From an uncultured Planktomarina sp. (GTDB lineage: Bacteria; Pseudomonadota; Alphaproteobacteria; Rhodobacterales; Rhodobacteraceae), in the NCBI GenBank assembly GCA_905182425.1, contig CAJJBP010000006.1:61142-125141 (forward strand): 64,000 nucleotides of DNA. Reading direction: 5' to 3'. The notes below the pieces were generated by a model. It made no database searches, was not told the origin of the DNA, and worked only from the letters and a program-made list of their open reading frames with translations. The position numbers were made by a program, and so were the translations under genes. Below, in pieces: positions 53,596 to 63,944 of this stretch; the first letter of the stretch is position 1; the number at the start of each line of letters is the position of its first letter.

Positions 53596-54518
53596 GGTGC
53601 ACGCTCCTGGACCAGTCCTACGAAAATATCTTCTAAACTTGATTGCTGTGTTTGAACATCCCGCATATTAAGACCAGACGTTCGCAAATCATTGAGAAGG
53701 CCGGTGATCCCAGTACGGTCCAAAGCGGAGTCATAGGTGTAGGTCAGAGACATACCGTCATCTGAAAGCGCCAACTCATATTGATCCAATTTTGGCGGTA
53801 TTTCTGAGCAATTTCGATCCAAATCAATACGAATTTTTTTCTGACCCATGCGCGCCATAAGAGCCTCTTTATCTTCCACCAATAAGATTTCACCACTATT
53901 GATTACGGCAATCCGGTCGGCAATCGCTTCAGCCTCTTCAATATAGTGGGTGGTTAAAATAATGGTCACTCCTTGTTTTTTTAAATTGGCCACAGTGTTC
54001 CACATGTCTTTACGCAGCTCTACGTCAACACCCGCGGTCGGCTCATCCAAAAATAAGACACGCGGCTCATGCGCTAGTGCTTTTGCAATTAATACCCGGC
54101 GTTTCATACCACCAGACAATGTCATTATTTTTGAATTTTTTTTATCAAGTAACGAGAGTGTCTGAAGAACCTTGTCTAAGTAGGCTTCATTTTTCCTTTT
54201 GCCAAATAATCCACGTGAGAACCGCACAGAATTGATCACAGTTTCAAAAGGCTCAAGGGCAATCTCCTGCGGCACAAGGCCTATCATGGCACGAACTTTC
54301 CGGTATTCAGTGGCAATATCCAAACCATCAACGATGATTTTACCCGATGTAAGGCTAGAAACTCCACAGATAGTGGAAATTAGAGTGGTTTTACCCGCGC
54401 CGTTTGGACCAAGAAGGGCTATAATTTCACCTTCTTCAATTTCTAAATTGGCCCCCTTGAGCGCTTCAAAACCACCGGAATAAGTCTTGCAAGCATTCTG
54501 AATAGACAGAATTCCCAT
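53592..54518 (-). CDS. ABC exporter ATP-binding protein
   Basis: 308 aa. Walker [13 protein letters not shown] (about 35-46), signature [15 protein letters not shown], Walker [14 protein letters not shown] and the H-loop [14 protein letters not shown] are all intact. A C-terminal accessory domain (about 225-308) is typical of YadG-like exporters. Coupled to the permease by a 4-nt overlap. The 294 bp upstream of its start hold no supported gene. Confidence 0.94.
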   Translation of the reverse strand: MGILSIQNACKTYSGGFEALKGANLEIEEGEIIALLGPNGAGKTTLISTICGVSSLTSGKIIVDGLDIATEYRKVRAMIGLVPQEIALEPFETVINSVRFSRGLFGKRKNEAYLDKVLQTLSLLDKKNSKIMTLSGGMKRRVLIAKALAHEPRVLFLDEPTAGVDVELRKDMWNTVANLKKQGVTIILTTHYIEEAEAIADRIAVINSGEILLVEDKEALMARMGQKKIRIDLDRNCSEIPPKLDQYELALSDDGMSLTYTYDSALDRTGITGLLNDLRTSGLNMRDVQTQQSSLEDIFVGLVQERAP

Positions 54519-54812
54519 TATTGTTATTCCTTATAAGTTTAATAATTTCATTTCATGTAGGGTACTAATTATGGAATAAAAATATATCTGCATTTAATTT
54601 AGATCGTGACCGTAAATCAGTTAATAACTAAATATCCAAGTCCATTTCGCCTCAATGTCTAGTATGCCGCCGCAGCGTCACACAAGGTCAACTATCGCTC
54701 GAGCATTTTTCGACTCGCGCAACATACTTGATAGTACCACTGTCATTTGTCCAATAATTCTAAAGAATATTTGTAGACTGCCAGCCATAATCAAAAACAG
54801 ATCGGATAAACA

Positions 54813-55979
54813 CTATCGCTTTGAAGGCATCCGTTGTTCGATGATTTCAGACCACCAACTGCAGCCTGCAGGTATAGCACTATCATCAAAATTATACATC
54901 GGGTGGTGCACCATAGCGGTATCACCATTACCAACCAAAATATACGCACCCGGCCTTTCTTCAAGAAAATAGGCGAAATCTTCACCCCCCATTACTAAAG
55001 CAGCCTCATCGCACGCTCCAGATACAGACCGTGCCACATCCGCAGCAAATTTTGTCTGTTCAGAGTGATTCACCATGGCTGGGTAGCCTGCATGGTAGGT
55101 TATCACGGCTGAGCCGCCAAAAGTAGCAGTCGTGCCCTCACACACGGCCTTGACGCGTTGTTCAGCCATGGCACGCATCTTAGTGGACATCGTGCGCACC
55201 GTTCCTTTCATATGAACCGTTTGCGGAATCACATTGTAAGCTTTTGACGATGTCTCAAAAGAGGTAACCGAAACCACAATCTGATCAACTGGATCAGCAT
55301 TGCGACTGGCAATCGTCTGCAACGCCAGAACTAAGTGACTTGCCATGACAGTTGTATCGATCGTTTCGTGAGGTTTAGCCGCATGGCCGCCAAGCCCCTC
55401 AAGAATAATATCAAAAGTATCGGTGGCTGCAAAAAAAACACCGGGACGAATCGCAAAAGTACCAACTGGCATGCCAGGCCAATTGTGCATGCCATAAACC
55501 TCTTGAATATCCCAACGCTCTATAATCCCATCATCACACATTTCTTTACCGCCGCCACCACCTTCCTCGGCAGGTTGAAAAATTACGACAGCGGTACCGT
55601 CAAAATTACGAGTCTCAGACAAATATTTGGCGGCACCCAACAACATTGCTGTATGCCCATCATGCCCACAGGCATGCATCGCGCCATCAGATTTAGATGC
55701 ATAGTCAAGCCCAGTTTGTTCCTGAATAGGCAACGCATCCATGTCTGCGCGCAGACCAATCACCTTTCTAGATGCGGTCACCGTCCCCTTAATCACTCCA
55801 ACAACACCTGTGCGACCGATGCCTTCGACGACTTCATCACACCCAAATTCACGCAATTTTTCTGCAACCAATGCGCTAGTGCGGTGCGTTTCAAATAAAA
55901 TTTCAGGGTTTTGATGAATATCACGGCGCCACGCAGTGATGTCATCGTGTAATTCGGCAAACCGGTTTTTTACAGGCAT
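54813..55979 (-). CDS. M20 family amidohydrolase (HipO-like)
   Basis: 388 aa from ATG 55979 (MPVKNRFAELHDDI). Zinc ligands sit in MHACGHDGHTAMLLGA (Cys/His), QPAEEGGGGGKEM and YGMHNWPG. The order matches hippurate hydrolase/N-acyl-L-amino-acid amidohydrolases. LRADMDALPIQEQTG and GGEDFAYFLEERPGAYILVGNG are also typical. It probably releases amino acids from N-acyl or peptide substrates. On the same strand as argE and the DppDF ATPase, separated from argE by 188 nt. Confidence 0.9.
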   Translation of the reverse strand: MPVKNRFAELHDDITAWRRDIHQNPEILFETHRTSALVAEKLREFGCDEVVEGIGRTGVVGVIKGTVTASRKVIGLRADMDALPIQEQTGLDYASKSDGAMHACGHDGHTAMLLGAAKYLSETRNFDGTAVVIFQPAEEGGGGGKEMCDDGIIERWDIQEVYGMHNWPGMPVGTFAIRPGVFFAATDTFDIILEGLGGHAAKPHETIDTTVMASHLVLALQTIASRNADPVDQIVVSVTSFETSSKAYNVIPQTVHMKGTVRTMSTKMRAMAEQRVKAVCEGTTATFGGSAVITYHAGYPAMVNHSEQTKFAADVARSVSGACDEAALVMGGEDFAYFLEERPGAYILVGNGDTAMVHHPMYNFDDSAIPAGCSWWSEIIEQRMPSKR

Positions 55980-56167
55980 TAAGTACTCTCCTATTTCAAA
56001 AAAGTTTAAGCCCAAGCTATCAGCCTACACGCTAGCATGTTGTACTCAGCCTAAGATCAACTTTATTAACTTATTAATGGCACCCTTAACTCAACTATTT
56101 CAGCGTAACAACTACAGCCCGCAGAAATGGAATCGTCGATATACCTCTGTCGGCTATTAGGCCGCCG

Positions 56168-57343
56168 TTACGCCAACTTAGCCAGCAAATCACACATAAA
56201 TTGATGGCCAGCTTCGAACTGAGCGACAGTTATATACTCGTTAGGCTGATGGGCCTGTGCAATATCACCTGGCCCACAAACCACCGCCGAATACCCCGCA
56301 TCCTGAAACTGCCCCGCCTCGGTGCCATAGCTAACAACATGACTGGCATTGTCCCCAGTAACGGTCCTCACCAAGCCCTCAGCTGCGCCATCTTCTTCCG
56401 GCTGCAATGGTGGCACTGCAAAGCGCGGGGTCAAAACAATATCAGCCTCACGATGCACGGTCTGCATAGCGGCCCGAACATCATTTACCTTATCAAAGTA
56501 CAACTGGTTTAATCTCTCCGGATCATCACCAGGCACTGCGCGATACCCCATTTGAAAATCGCAATTCTTAGCTGTAATATTTTCAGCTGTCCCACCAGAA
56601 ATCGTGCCGACGTGCCATGTTGTATAAGGCGGATCAAACATCGCAGCTAATGGGCCAGGCATTGCAGCCCGGTTCAATTCGTTCTGCTCATTAGCCCACT
56701 GAATAAGACGCGCACCTTCATGGACTGCACTCACACCCTGATAATGGATCGAAGAATGCACCTCAAACCCAACAACATTTGTAGTAAAAGCGTTGCCGCC
56801 TTTGTGGCCAGTGACAGCCTTCATCATTGATGGCTCACCCACGATGACAGCAGAGCCTTTCGGCACCGCAGCCTGCATTGCCACGATCATTGGCGGTGCC
56901 CCTGTGCAGCCAACTTCTTCATCAAAGCTAAGCGCCAATTGCAATGGCCGGGTCACATCTCCATAATGCGCCTCGACCAAGGCCCAAATAGCCAAAGCGT
57001 CAAAACCTTTCATATCGCATGTGCCACGCCCGTAATACTTACCGTCTTGCTCGACGACTTCCCAAGGGTTCGTTTTCCACGGTTGCCCATCAACAGGCAC
57101 AACATCTGTATGCCCCGACAAAACAACAGCACCCTCAATATCCGGACCTACATGGGCAAACAATGCCGCCTTATGTGGTTGCTTAGGGTCCGGCCAACGG
57201 TGTGAAGTTATGCCATGCGAGCCTAAATAAGACTCAACCCATTCAATCAACGGCAGATTACTGTCACGGCTTACTGTAGGAAAGCTGATCAACTTGGTCA
57301 TTAACTCTAACGGGGTTAAACGGTGCAAGATTTTAGTCTCCAT
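56168..57343 (-). CDS. argE: acetylornithine deacetylase-family M20 peptidase
   Basis: 391 aa from ATG 57343 (METKILHRL). M20 zinc enzyme with VVLSGHTDVVPVDGQPW, YGRGTCDMKGFDAL, FDEEVGCTGAPPMI and the C-terminal AHQPNEYI. It would deacetylate N-acetylornithine or a similar N-acyl amino acid. The ATG lies 1 nt after the DppDF stop, and a GTG at 57355 is an alternative start. Its place behind a peptide-transport ATPase leaves open a role in using imported peptides rather than in arginine synthesis. Confidence 0.85.
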   Translation of the reverse strand: METKILHRLTPLELMTKLISFPTVSRDSNLPLIEWVESYLGSHGITSHRWPDPKQPHKAALFAHVGPDIEGAVVLSGHTDVVPVDGQPWKTNPWEVVEQDGKYYGRGTCDMKGFDALAIWALVEAHYGDVTRPLQLALSFDEEVGCTGAPPMIVAMQAAVPKGSAVIVGEPSMMKAVTGHKGGNAFTTNVVGFEVHSSIHYQGVSAVHEGARLIQWANEQNELNRAAMPGPLAAMFDPPYTTWHVGTISGGTAENITAKNCDFQMGYRAVPGDDPERLNQLYFDKVNDVRAAMQTVHREADIVLTPRFAVPPLQPEEDGAAEGLVRTVTGDNASHVVSYGTEAGQFQDAGYSAVVCGPGDIAQAHQPNEYITVAQFEAGHQFMCDLLAKLA

Positions 57344-57344
57344 C

Positions 57345-59189
57345 TTAATATCCACTATCTGTAATCAAAACTTTATGGCTTGGTGCTACTTCACGGTAGA
57401 CCGATGGCTCTGCCACATACGAAACGGGATGGATCGGCGAGGGAATTGGTTTAAAATTCAAATCACTTTCATCCTTGCGTTGACGCGGATCAGCGATAGG
57501 AACCGCCTTCATCAATGCCTGGGTGTAGGGATGCTGCGGGTTTTCAAATACGGAAGCGCGTGGCCCAATTTCGACAATACGACCTAAATACATCACACCA
57601 ACATGGTGGCTAACGCGCTCAACCACAGCCATGTCATGCGAAATAAACAGAAACGACAGGTTTAATTCAGACTGCAATTCCATCATCAAATTCAATACTT
57701 GAGCCTGGACCGAAACGTCCAAAGCGGAGACAGCTTCATCTGCAATTATCAGCTTTGGATTTAGGGCCAACGCACGGGCAATTGCCACGCGCTGACGCTG
57801 CCCCCCCGACAACTCGTGCGGGTAGCGACGCATAAAACTTCGCGGCAACTCTACGCGGTCAAATAACATCTCAACGCGGTCTTGAATCGCCTTCCCCTTG
57901 AGTACCGCAAAGTTATGCATCGGTTCAGCAACTTGATCCGATAGTTGCATTTGGGGGTTCAGCGATGCGAACGGGTCTTGGAAAATCATCTGCATATCAA
58001 GGCGGGATTTACGCAAACCATTAGTATCGAGAGACATGATGTCTTTTCCACCAACCCTAACGGCGCCTTGCTGAGGTTCAACCAAGCGCAAGATCGAACG
58101 GCCCGCCGTCGATTTTCCGCAACCTGATTCACCAACTAAACTCAAAGTTTGGCCTTTATAAATAGTAAACGAGAGGTCCTCAACCGCATGCACATTGGCG
58201 ATAGTACGGCGAAAAAAACCACCCTTAACCGCAAAACGGGTTGTCAGATTCTCAACTTCCAGCAATACTTCATCACTACCTTTAATCGGCTCAACCCTGC
58301 CTTGACTGCGGCCCATCAAAACCATCTGTTCTGGGTATGCTTTACCGGTCATCTCACCTAACTTTGGAACGGCAGCCAACAATGCCTTGGTGTAGGCGTG
58401 CTGCGGGTTCTCAAAAATATCCTCAACTTTACCTTCTTCTACCTTTTCCCCACGGAACATAACCACAACGCGGTCTGCCATCTGGGCCACTACAGCCATA
58501 TCATGGGTAATAAACATTACCGCCGTGCCTGTATCGCGCTTCAGGCGATCGATGAGTGCTAAAATTTCAGCTTGAATGGTCACATCCAGTGCAGTTGTTG
58601 GTTCATCGGCAATTAACAAACGCGGTTCGCACGCCAAGGCCATTGCAATCACAACTCGTTGGCGCATTCCGCCAGACAATTCATGTGGATATTGCTTCAA
58701 CCTACGTTCAGGCTCCGGAATGCGCACCTCACGCATCAAATCCAACGCCTTGGCCGACGCATCACCTTTGGATAAGCCTTTGTGAAGACGCAACCCTTCA
58801 GTCAATTGGCGCTCAACTGTGAAAACCGGGTTCAGCGCGGTCATTGGTTCCTGAAAAATCATGCCGATCTCGTTTCCACGAATGGAACGCATAAGGTTCT
58901 GTTCAGTTTGCGCTAGGTCGATTTCATTAGAATCTTTTCGGCTAAATAATAAACGACCAGCAGTTATTTCACCGCCACCAAACTCAACCAAACGCATCAA
59001 AGATAGTGAGGAAACAGATTTACCAGAGCCAGATTCGCCGACAATACAGACTGTTTCACCAGAGCCTATATCAAAAGATACGTCAGACACGCCAACTACA
59101 GGGCCATCTTTCGTCTGAAACTCCACGCGCAATCCCCGAACTTGAGCAATTGGCGACCCAATTAAAGGTGAATTCTCTTGATCAAGCAT
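57345..59189 (-). CDS. fused dipeptide/oligopeptide ABC ATPase (DppD-DppF)
   Basis: 614 aa from ATG 59189 (MLDQENSPL), with GGGA seven bases ahead. Two complete ATPase halves are present. The first has GESGSGKSVSS, LSGGMRQRVVIAMAL and LIADEPTTALDV; the second has GESGCGKSTAGRS, LSGGQRQRVAIARAL and LIIADEAVSALDV. Each ends with an oligopeptide-type C-terminal extension (ENPQHAYTKALLAAVPK; FENPQHPYTQALMKAVP). It energises uptake of di- or oligopeptides or related solutes. No permease or binding-protein gene is next to it, which is unusual. Confidence 0.93.
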   Translation of the reverse strand: MLDQENSPLIGSPIAQVRGLRVEFQTKDGPVVGVSDVSFDIGSGETVCIVGESGSGKSVSSLSLMRLVEFGGGEITAGRLLFSRKDSNEIDLAQTEQNLMRSIRGNEIGMIFQEPMTALNPVFTVERQLTEGLRLHKGLSKGDASAKALDLMREVRIPEPERRLKQYPHELSGGMRQRVVIAMALACEPRLLIADEPTTALDVTIQAEILALIDRLKRDTGTAVMFITHDMAVVAQMADRVVVMFRGEKVEEGKVEDIFENPQHAYTKALLAAVPKLGEMTGKAYPEQMVLMGRSQGRVEPIKGSDEVLLEVENLTTRFAVKGGFFRRTIANVHAVEDLSFTIYKGQTLSLVGESGCGKSTAGRSILRLVEPQQGAVRVGGKDIMSLDTNGLRKSRLDMQMIFQDPFASLNPQMQLSDQVAEPMHNFAVLKGKAIQDRVEMLFDRVELPRSFMRRYPHELSGGQRQRVAIARALALNPKLIIADEAVSALDVSVQAQVLNLMMELQSELNLSFLFISHDMAVVERVSHHVGVMYLGRIVEIGPRASVFENPQHPYTQALMKAVPIADPRQRKDESDLNFKPIPSPIHPVSYVAEPSVYREVAPSHKVLITDSGY

Positions 59190-59476
59190 ATTGATTCCCA
59201 GTGCACACATAATTTTCAATAAAGAAATGCTAAGGCGAACCATTGGCAACTGTCAAACAAATGCCTCGGCTAGGTCCCAAATCAAATTTATACTGAAACT
59301 AATTCTTAATCATAATTTACAAAATTAGCACATCATTAAGGTTGCAATTTTTCCAGAAACTGTTTCGATACCTAGAATTGGCTTGCTGGGCGAAGGCACA
59401 AGGCTGCACAAAAACTCTGCATTTCAAAACTTCACTAGGGCGACTTATGCGCAAATTTTCGGAGAGGTGTAGATTT

Positions 59477-62400
59477 ATGTCACAGCTAGAAACTATGGTT
59501 AATTCTCATGCGCTACACTGGCGCTGCATTGGCCCAGCACGCGGGGGGCGGGTTGTAGCCGTTGCTGGCGATTACGTTGATCCAATGACATTTTATTTCG
59601 GGGCATGTGCGGGCGGCATCTGGAAAACAACTGATGGGGGTACTTTTTGGGAATGCGTCTCGGATGGCTTTCTTGGCAGCGCCACCATTGGCGCGTTAGC
59701 GGTAGCTCCTTCTGACAGGAACGTCATTTACGCCGGCACCGGGGAAACCACCATACGTATTGACGTTTCCTTTGGCGACGGCATGTACAAATCCACCGAT
59801 GCAGGACGTACCTGGAAACATATTGGATTAAAAAACACCAAACAAATTGGTGAAATTCGGGTGCACCCTAAAGATCCTAATCTGATTTATGTAGCTGCTT
59901 TTGGCGATGCATTCGGCCCAAATGAAGACCGTGGCGTTTATCGTTCTCATAACGGCGGTGAAACTTGGGAACAGATACTATTTCAAAGCAACGAGGCTGG
60001 AGCGATTGATTTGTCCATGGACCCTACAAATCCACGGATCCTGTTTGCCGCAACCTGGCAGGCTCATCGAAAATTCTGGCATCTTTCATCAGGTGGGCCA
60101 GGAAGCGCACTGTTTAGGTCAATGGATGGCGGCGACACATGGACGGAAGTTTCTACCCATCACGGCTTTGCCAAAGGAATGTTAGGCAAAATTGGGGTCT
60201 CAGTATCTCCAGCGAAACAAGGTCGCGTTTATGCGCTGGTTGAGGGTGACGAGAATAACACTGGCCTATATGTTTCAAACGATTATGGGCTGAGCTGGAA
60301 ACTACGTTGCCCCAATCGCGACCTTATTCATCGGCCGTGGTATTACACCCACATCTTTGCTGATCCAGTGCAGGTCGACACAGTTTATGTGACTAACTAT
60401 CAGATGTGGAAATCAACCGACGGCGGTAGACATTTTAAAGAGATCACCACCCCACACGGTGATAATCATGACCTTTGGATAGACCCAACAAACACCAGAC
60501 GCATGATCGAAGGTAATGATGGCGGCGCATGCGTAAGCTATAATGGTGGGGACAGCTGGTCGAGTATTTACAACCAAAATACCGCGCAATTTTATCGCAT
60601 GGATATCGATAACCAATATCCTTATCGAGTGTATGCAACCCAGCAAGACAATACATCAATTTCGGTTCCCAGCCAAGCGGAATGGAGCATGATCACGTAT
60701 GCGGACAGTACCCTGCCGGGCACAGGGGAAAGTGGCTTTATTGCAGTGCATCCTGAGGATGCTAATATCGTATATATTGGCGCTGTTGGGTCCAGCCCTG
60801 GTGGCAACGGCGCCTTGCAGAGATATGATCACCGGACCCGCCAGATGAAGCTAATTAATGTTTGGCCTGAAGAGTCCACAGGCCTAGCGCCACGTGATCT
60901 AAAATATAGATTTGCCTGGACATTCCCAATCATATTTTCACCGCACGATAGCGGAACGATTTATGTTGGCGGTAACCATGTTTTCCGAACCCGTGACGAA
61001 GGAATGAGTTGGGAACGAATTTCCCCTGACCTCAGCAGAAACGACATTGAAAAACTCGACTTCTCGGGTGGACCTTTGACTAGCGATAGCGCAGGCGCAG
61101 AGCAATATGCATCCTGCTCCTCAGTTGTCGAATCCATTCATCGAAAAGGTGAATTATGGGCTGCCACCGATGATGGCTTGGTACATGTCAGTCGCGATGA
61201 TGGTGGGAATTGGGAAAATGTAACCCCAGACGATATGCCAGAGTGGGCTTATATTGGGAATGTCGAAATTTCTGTCCATGATCCAGACGTAATTTATCTT
61301 GCTGCAACCAGGTTCAAGCTATCAGATTACCGACCATACCTTTTCAAAAGCAAAGATAGCGGGAAAAGTTGGCAGTTGATTTCAAACAGCTTTCCCCAGG
61401 ATGAAATTACCAGGGTTGTTCGGTCTGACAGCCAGCTGGCTGGTCTTTTGTTTGCTGGGACTGAAACTGGTATTTTTGTTAGCCTGAATGACGGTACAAG
61501 CTGGAGTCGCATGGCAGGAAAGCTGCCAGTCGTACCGATTTACGACCTTAAAATCAAAGACTCTGATCTGGTGGTTGCAACACACGGCCGCTCTTTTTGG
61601 ATTTTGGACGATATAACACCGTTGCGCCACGCCACACAAGCTACGGGACATACCAGCTTCTTCCCTCCTCGCGAAACCATCCGCCAGAAAATTCATTGGA
61701 GTGCTGGATTGTTTAACGGTGACGGCGTGGATTATAGCCCTGCCTTTGGTGTGCCAGGAGCCTCCTACATGGCTGACTTGCCGGATGGTACTCGGGAACG
61801 CAAATATTTAGATACTGGTGAAAACCCGCCAAATGGCGCAATTTTTTATTATTGGCTAAATGAAGAGGCCACAAAATTACCAATTTCCTTTCAAGTACTT
61901 GACATTAAAGGAACGATTATTTCTGAATGTGATGGAGGCGATAAAAACTCTATAGATAATCAAAAACCCCTGTCAAAATACGGACTAAATCGCTTTGTGT
62001 GGGATCTGACTGAAACTGCCCCTATCCGACTCGATAAGTCCTTAAAAAATCAAAAGTATGAGCCTTTTTCGAAGGGAGGGAATGGGCCTGCTGGCGTCGT
62101 AGTAAAGCCTGGTATGTATAAGGTCATAATGACCGTTGGCACCATCACCAAGACCCAGCCCTTGCAAGTTCTTAAAGACCCACGAATTGATACTTCAGAT
62201 GCAGACTTTACCGAGCAACATGATCTAGCATCAAGTATTTTGGACAAATTGTCTGAATTAAATATCGCAGTAAACCGTATTCGTTTAATGAAACAGCAAC
62301 TTAAAAATATATATAAAATTATACCAGATCAAACACCATTAGCAGATGATTTAATTGCTAAGTTAAAGGCGATTGAGGCATTGCTTGTCGACACCAAACG

Positions 62401-62668
62401 CGAAACACCTCGTGATGTTTTGCGACATCCTGCTGGGTTGGATGACACCCTTGAAAATCTACTATCGGTTGTGACTATTTCAGATTCTAAACCCCCAGCG
62501 CAAACGAAGGAGGTCGCCGATGATGTATTTAACAAGGTTGATGCCGTACTAACCCAGCTGGATGTTTTAGTTAATGGGGAGATCACCGATTTTAACAGCG
62601 TTATAGCCAATGCCAGTCCACCCACCATTAGTGGAAGTAGCATCGGTGCACTTAAAACTGGCTGGTAA
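59477..62668 (+). CDS. Asp-box (BNR/sortilin-like) beta-propeller protein, no signal peptide
   Basis: 1063 aa from ATG 59477 (MSQLETMVNSH), with GGAGAGG ahead; the ORF-track TTG start adds 45 residues that are not a signal peptide. I count eleven Asp-box motifs of the S-x-D-x-G-x-T-W kind, such as KTTDGGTFWE, KSTDAGRTWK, RSMDGGDTWT, RTRDEGMSWE and KSKDSGKSWQ. They lie between about residues 40 and 680 and indicate one or two beta-propellers. A beta-sandwich-like region follows (GVVVKPGMYKVIMTVG), then a helical C-terminus. Relatives (called glycosyl hydrolase or VPS10/sortilin-like) usually carry signal peptides. Function unknown; divergent from the peptide ATPase. Confidence 0.85.
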   Translation: MSQLETMVNSHALHWRCIGPARGGRVVAVAGDYVDPMTFYFGACAGGIWKTTDGGTFWECVSDGFLGSATIGALAVAPSDRNVIYAGTGETTIRIDVSFGDGMYKSTDAGRTWKHIGLKNTKQIGEIRVHPKDPNLIYVAAFGDAFGPNEDRGVYRSHNGGETWEQILFQSNEAGAIDLSMDPTNPRILFAATWQAHRKFWHLSSGGPGSALFRSMDGGDTWTEVSTHHGFAKGMLGKIGVSVSPAKQGRVYALVEGDENNTGLYVSNDYGLSWKLRCPNRDLIHRPWYYTHIFADPVQVDTVYVTNYQMWKSTDGGRHFKEITTPHGDNHDLWIDPTNTRRMIEGNDGGACVSYNGGDSWSSIYNQNTAQFYRMDIDNQYPYRVYATQQDNTSISVPSQAEWSMITYADSTLPGTGESGFIAVHPEDANIVYIGAVGSSPGGNGALQRYDHRTRQMKLINVWPEESTGLAPRDLKYRFAWTFPIIFSPHDSGTIYVGGNHVFRTRDEGMSWERISPDLSRNDIEKLDFSGGPLTSDSAGAEQYASCSSVVESIHRKGELWAATDDGLVHVSRDDGGNWENVTPDDMPEWAYIGNVEISVHDPDVIYLAATRFKLSDYRPYLFKSKDSGKSWQLISNSFPQDEITRVVRSDSQLAGLLFAGTETGIFVSLNDGTSWSRMAGKLPVVPIYDLKIKDSDLVVATHGRSFWILDDITPLRHATQATGHTSFFPPRETIRQKIHWSAGLFNGDGVDYSPAFGVPGASYMADLPDGTRERKYLDTGENPPNGAIFYYWLNEEATKLPISFQVLDIKGTIISECDGGDKNSIDNQKPLSKYGLNRFVWDLTETAPIRLDKSLKNQKYEPFSKGGNGPAGVVVKPGMYKVIMTVGTITKTQPLQVLKDPRIDTSDADFTEQHDLASSILDKLSELNIAVNRIRLMKQQLKNIYKIIPDQTPLADDLIAKLKAIEALLVDTKRETPRDVLRHPAGLDDTLENLLSVVTISDSKPPAQTKEVADDVFNKVDAVLTQLDVLVNGEITDFNSVIANASPPTISGSSIGALKTGW

Positions 62669-62701
62669 ACCCTGTGTTCAAACTAGCCCACAGACAATTT
62701 A

Positions 62702-63883
62702 ATGCTAAGACCCAAGATTGATCTTGCAAAGATTTTTGCGGCCGACTTCGTGCTGCGATTTTCTTATCAAATGGGAAAGTCGCCGCTATTACCGCTGTTT
62801 GCAGTAGCACTTGGAGCGGCAGAAATGTTAACTGGACTGATCGTCGCCGTATCAACATTTACAGGTGTCCTCCTAAAACCCTTGTTTGGAATGCTTTCAG
62901 ATAGGTCAGGCCGCCGGACTTGGCTGTTGATCTCATTAATTATTTTCTTGGTGACACCACTTTTGTATCAATTTATTTCAACACCAGAAGGATTGCTCGC
63001 ACTGAGGCTGTTTCACGGATTTGCAACAGCAATTTTTGGTCCAGTTTCACTAGCTTACGTCGCTGAAATAGCAGACGAAAACCGCGCAACAAGATTAGCC
63101 ATTTTTGGGATGGCCCGCGCACTTGCCTCTTTTGGTGCACCGTTGTGTGCGGGATTAGCTTTAACTTATTTCAAGCCAGAAAAAGTATTTGTATTGATTG
63201 GCTTCATGTCACTTGCTGCAGCAGCGCCACTTATAATGCTCCATGACCGTCAAGACTTGGCCACAAAACAAAAGAAAAACTTCATGAGCCATGCAATGGC
63301 CGCGATCAGGTTAAGTTTGCAGACAACCGGGATATGGCTTGCAGGGTTCCTCGAATTCTTAGTCTTTCTAATAACCTATGCGGTTAGAGCCTTTCTACCT
63401 CTTTTTATTATGTCCCAAGACGGCGGAACAGTTTTGCAAGCTGGGATTTTTTTCTCCATTCAGGAAGCTGTCCACATTATTTTTCGCCCCATCGGTGGGC
63501 AAGTGGCTGATAAGAAGGGCTATCGCGTTGCTCTTTTCTTGGGTTTGGCAATGCTGGCATCTGGATTAGTTATCTTGCCTTTAGTGCCAGGATTAATGAT
63601 CCTGTTGGCAGCTATTGTTTTAGGATTGGCCCAGGCAATGGTGTTACCAGGAAGCCTGGCGCTACTCGCAGCAGAAACGCAGGCTGGACATCGGGGCGTC
63701 GGCATGGGGTTTTATGGCGCCCTGCGTAATACAGGAAAGATTGGGGGCCCAGTAATAACTGGCGCCTTATTGACAGTATTTACCTTTTCATCAGTCTTTT
63801 ATTGCTATGCAGTACTATTGGCTTTTGTGGCGATAGCAGTTCTAGTGCGCCCAAAAGTATCATTTTCTCAATCCGTAAGCTAA
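62702..63883 (+). CDS. MFS transporter
   Basis: 393 aa, twelve predicted transmembrane helices. The loop after helix 2 has GMLSDRSGRRTW (the MFS motif A), and the mirror loop reads GGQVADKKGYRVAL. The sequence fits the broad drug/sugar exporter group. It begins 33 nt after the Asp-box protein gene with no clear ribosome binding site, so it is likely translated from the same message. Substrate unknown. Confidence 0.9.
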   Translation: MLRPKIDLAKIFAADFVLRFSYQMGKSPLLPLFAVALGAAEMLTGLIVAVSTFTGVLLKPLFGMLSDRSGRRTWLLISLIIFLVTPLLYQFISTPEGLLALRLFHGFATAIFGPVSLAYVAEIADENRATRLAIFGMARALASFGAPLCAGLALTYFKPEKVFVLIGFMSLAAAAPLIMLHDRQDLATKQKKNFMSHAMAAIRLSLQTTGIWLAGFLEFLVFLITYAVRAFLPLFIMSQDGGTVLQAGIFFSIQEAVHIIFRPIGGQVADKKGYRVALFLGLAMLASGLVILPLVPGLMILLAAIVLGLAQAMVLPGSLALLAAETQAGHRGVGMGFYGALRNTGKIGGPVITGALLTVFTFSSVFYCYAVLLAFVAIAVLVRPKVSFSQSVS

Positions 63884-63924
63884 ACACTGAATATACAGAT
63901 ACCATTATTTAAATTTTTAAAGGT

Positions 63925-63944
63925 AGTTGGTTCTTAAACCAACT
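63925..63944. terminator. hairpin after the MFS gene
   Basis: AGTTGGTT-CTTA-AACCAACT is a perfect 8-bp stem with a 4-nt loop, 41 nt after the MFS stop. The following plus-strand sequence (GTAACTGTTTAAG) has only short T runs, so it is a weak or bidirectional terminator. The remaining 56 nt to the window edge show nothing. Confidence 0.5.

Noticed and set aside
54660-54790. Possible small minus-strand ORF or relic between the M20 gene and the ABC ATPase (MAGSLQIFFRIIGQMTVVL..., 36 aa)
   Set aside because: The frame looks somewhat protein-like and continues past a TGA, but it has no ribosome binding site and I cannot link it to a family.
55335-55898. 187-aa plus-strand ORF opposite the M20 amidohydrolase
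   Set aside because: Antisense to an intact M20 gene with all zinc motifs; no family resemblance.
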